Assembly (NCBI GenBank): GCA_002432555.1
Contig: DJFO01000396.1
Coordinates: forward strand, 3,793-10,998
Source: Marinagarivorans sp. UBA5870
Lineage (GTDB): Bacteria > Pseudomonadota > Gammaproteobacteria > Pseudomonadales > Cellvibrionaceae
Reading direction: 5' to 3'
Length of the DNA: 7,206 nucleotides
The notes beneath the pieces are model-generated. The model made no database searches and was not told the DNA's origin. It worked only from the letters and a program-made list of their open reading frames with translations. Positions 5,978-7,206 of this stretch are shown here, piece after piece; the first letter of the stretch is position 1, and every line of letters starts with the position of its first letter. A program made the translations under genes and the position numbers.

Positions 5978-6021
5978 CGTTGAACCCCAGTACAGTCACA
6001 AAGTAAACCCGTTGGGTTCAT
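5974..6021 (-). CDS. Short leader-like ORF (15 residues) coupled to the glycosyltransferase
   Basis: Reading leftward, ATG at 6021 is preceded by GGGAG (6033-6029) with a seven-base spacer, a far better ribosome binding site than that of the gene it leads into. It encodes MNPTGLLCDCTGVQR and ends with TGA at 5976-5974, sharing the bases TTGA with the TTG start of the glycosyltransferase. This layout is that of a translated leader that delivers ribosomes to the following start. Two alternatives remain: it may be the original ATG start of the glycosyltransferase separated by a one-base indel, or it may be a chance frame. The peptide resembles no family I know. Confidence 0.45.
   Translation of the reverse strand: MNPTGLLCDCTGVQR
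5981..6020 (-). promoter_or_regulatory. Mutually exclusive hairpins at the leader/glycosyltransferase junction
   Basis: In the leftward transcript, UGAACCC (6020-6014, overlapping the leader start codon) can pair with the nearby GGGUU (6010-6006; 5 bp, 3-base loop) or with GGGUUCA (5987-5981; 7 bp). The latter contains the GGGG that would serve as Shine-Dalgarno for the TTG start at 5977. The long hairpin would hide that site, and a ribosome translating the leader would open it. The pairing is seen in the bases; the regulatory role is inferred. Confidence 0.35.
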
Positions 6022-6065
6022 TGTAGATCTCCCAAGATTAGTGTTAGCGACGCAAACCCTAACCA

Positions 6066-7206
6066 TCAAACAGCTGAGCGGCCTCTGCGCCAGCGGTGAT
6101 AGTGAGCCAGTATTCGGAGCAGTGCCACCGGCGCATGAGCTTTTTTCCATTCGCCCGCCGCATATTTGTTTGCTTCGGCCATTGTTAGATAGGAATGTAT
6201 TGTACCCAGTATTTTGTTAAGGCCGAGGCCACACCGCATGGCGAGAACATATTCAGCGAGTAACTCACCCGCCTGGGCACCGACTATAGTGACGCCCAAG
6301 ATTCGATCTTTTCCGGGAACCGTAAGCACTTTAACGAAGCCGCACCTGGTACTGTCCGTGATTGCGCGATCCAAGTCAGAAATTTCAAACCGCGTTACCT
6401 CGTAGAGAACGCCTTGTTCCTTTGCGTCCTGTTCATTGAGCCCTACTCTAGCGACCTCTGGGTCGACGAATGTTGTCCGGGGAATTACCGAATAATCCAC
6501 TTTGAAGCGCTTGAACTGCCCAAAGAGGGCGTTCACCGTTGCATACCAAGCCATATGCGCGGCGGTATGCGTAAATTGAAACGGGCCTGCCACATCGCCC
6601 GCTGCATAGATATTCGGGTAAAGTGTCTCCAGATATTCGTTGGTGCAGATGGTGCGCTGGGTCGGGATACCTAGTGCCTCCAAGCCATAACCGGATAGTC
6701 GGGCTCTGCGCCCCACGGTGCAAATGAGCACGTCGAACTCGAAGCGATATTCCAGTCCTTTGTATTTCGCCACCAGAAACTTTTGGTCATTATCGCGCGC
6801 GCATTTGAGCACAGAGTGCTCGGTCAAAACCCGCACCCCATCCGCTTCGAGATGACTGCTCACTATTTCTGCAGCGTCCGCATCCTCGAGCGCCATCAGA
6901 CGTTCGCCCCGCTCGATCAGCGTGACGTTCGATCCCAATCGGGCAAATGCTTGAGCCAGTTCACAACCGATCGGACCTCCTCCTAAAATCGCCAACCGAG
7001 CGGGAGGATCATCTTGGCCAAGCAGAGCGTCCCACAGCGTATCCGTCGTCAGATAGCCAACCTCGTCCAACCCGGGAATCGGCGGTACTACAGGTTCGGC
7101 ACCAGCAGCAATGACAATCGCACGCGCCGTCAAACGTCGAGTGCCTCCGTCGTTGAGTGCGACTTCGACGGTCCAGGGGTCTAGGATCCTGGCGTATCCC
7201 TGAACC
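6066..7206 (-). CDS. MerA-like FAD/NAD(P)-dependent disulfide oxidoreductase, 5' end outside window
   Basis: The frame is open to the right edge; 379 residues are visible and the N-terminal FAD-binding part with the expected redox CxxxxC lies beyond it. Sequence before the first TTG (GYARILDPWTVEVALNDGG) is clearly family sequence, so the TTG at 7133 is not the start. Visible parts: AIVIAAGAEP (about 29-38), the NAD(P) Rossmann loop ILGGGPIGCELAQAFARLG (73-91), the second FAD motif IYAAGDVAG (199-207), and the dimerisation domain from PRTTFVDPEVARVGL to the end. In the position of the catalytic HPTxxE of lipoamide dehydrogenases it has HSYLTMAEANK: a Tyr replaces the catalytic His, as in mercuric reductase relatives, and both usual prolines are changed. 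The C-terminal vicinal cysteines of true MerA are absent (it ends RRGRSAV), so mercury reduction is unlikely; the substrate is unknown. It is probably the upstream gene of an operon with the leader ORF and the DUF2064 glycosyltransferase. Confidence 0.9.
   Translation of the reverse strand, partial: VQGYARILDPWTVEVALNDGGTRRLTARAIVIAAGAEPVVPPIPGLDEVGYLTTDTLWDALLGQDDPPARLAILGGGPIGCELAQAFARLGSNVTLIERGERLMALEDADAAEIVSSHLEADGVRVLTEHSVLKCARDNDQKFLVAKYKGLEYRFEFDVLICTVGRRARLSGYGLEALGIPTQRTICTNEYLETLYPNIYAAGDVAGPFQFTHTAAHMAWYATVNALFGQFKRFKVDYSVIPRTTFVDPEVARVGLNEQDAKEQGVLYEVTRFEISDLDRAITDSTRCGFVKVLTVPGKDRILGVTIVGAQAGELLAEYVLAMRCGLGLNKILGTIHSYLTMAEANKYAAGEWKKAHAPVALLRILAHYHRWRRGRSAV

Noticed and set aside
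7133..7206. TTG at 7133 as the start of the oxidoreductase
   Set aside because: The upstream frame encodes conserved family sequence to the window edge, so the gene simply continues outside the window.
6066..7206. Annotation as true mercuric reductase (merA)
   Set aside because: No C-terminal vicinal cysteines and no neighbouring mer genes; only the wider family can be supported.

Overview
The window reads as chromosomal DNA from a Gram-negative bacterium of moderate GC, most likely a gammaproteobacterium that degrades plant or algal polysaccharides (a Cellvibrio-like relative is a guess from gene content, not a demonstrated assignment). The clues are a secreted GH27 alpha-galactosidase, the remains of a GH35/DUF5597-type beta-galactosidase, a membrane diguanylate cyclase with a periplasmic sensor, and an oxidoreductase/DUF2064 glycosyltransferase pair typical of proteobacteria.

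Left part (1-1050, minus strand): the first 67 codons of an exported GH27 alpha-galactosidase run off the left edge. A promoter-like region before it carries a perfect 14-bp dyad. Upstream lies a decayed GH35 beta-galactosidase: it lacks its N-terminal half and C-terminal domain and has a frameshift near 512-516 after which the family sequence resumes in another frame. This looks like an eroded galactoside-utilisation locus.

Middle (1051-4200): after a 376-bp stretch with no gene, two plus-strand genes follow. One is a TehB-like SAM-dependent methyltransferase (1427-2080, strong Shine-Dalgarno). The other is a 460-residue membrane GGDEF protein (2316-3698) with intact catalytic and inhibitory motifs. 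The last codons of the GGDEF gene lie in a 25-bp tandem duplication that moved its stop codon. Convergent to it is a small exported MORN-like protein (3812-4198, minus).

Right part (4199-7206): 4199-4938 holds no confident gene, only a weak open frame and two inverted-repeat structures. A small intact hypothetical gene (4939-5244, plus) follows. The right end is the tail of a leftward operon: a MerA-like FAD/NAD(P) disulfide oxidoreductase, 5' truncated at the window edge, then a 15-codon leader-like ORF with a good Shine-Dalgarno whose stop overlaps the TTG start of a DUF2064/TIGR04282 glycosyltransferase. Alternative hairpins at this junction suggest translational coupling, the most novel-looking regulatory feature here. 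No RNA gene, CRISPR array or insertion sequence was recognised.
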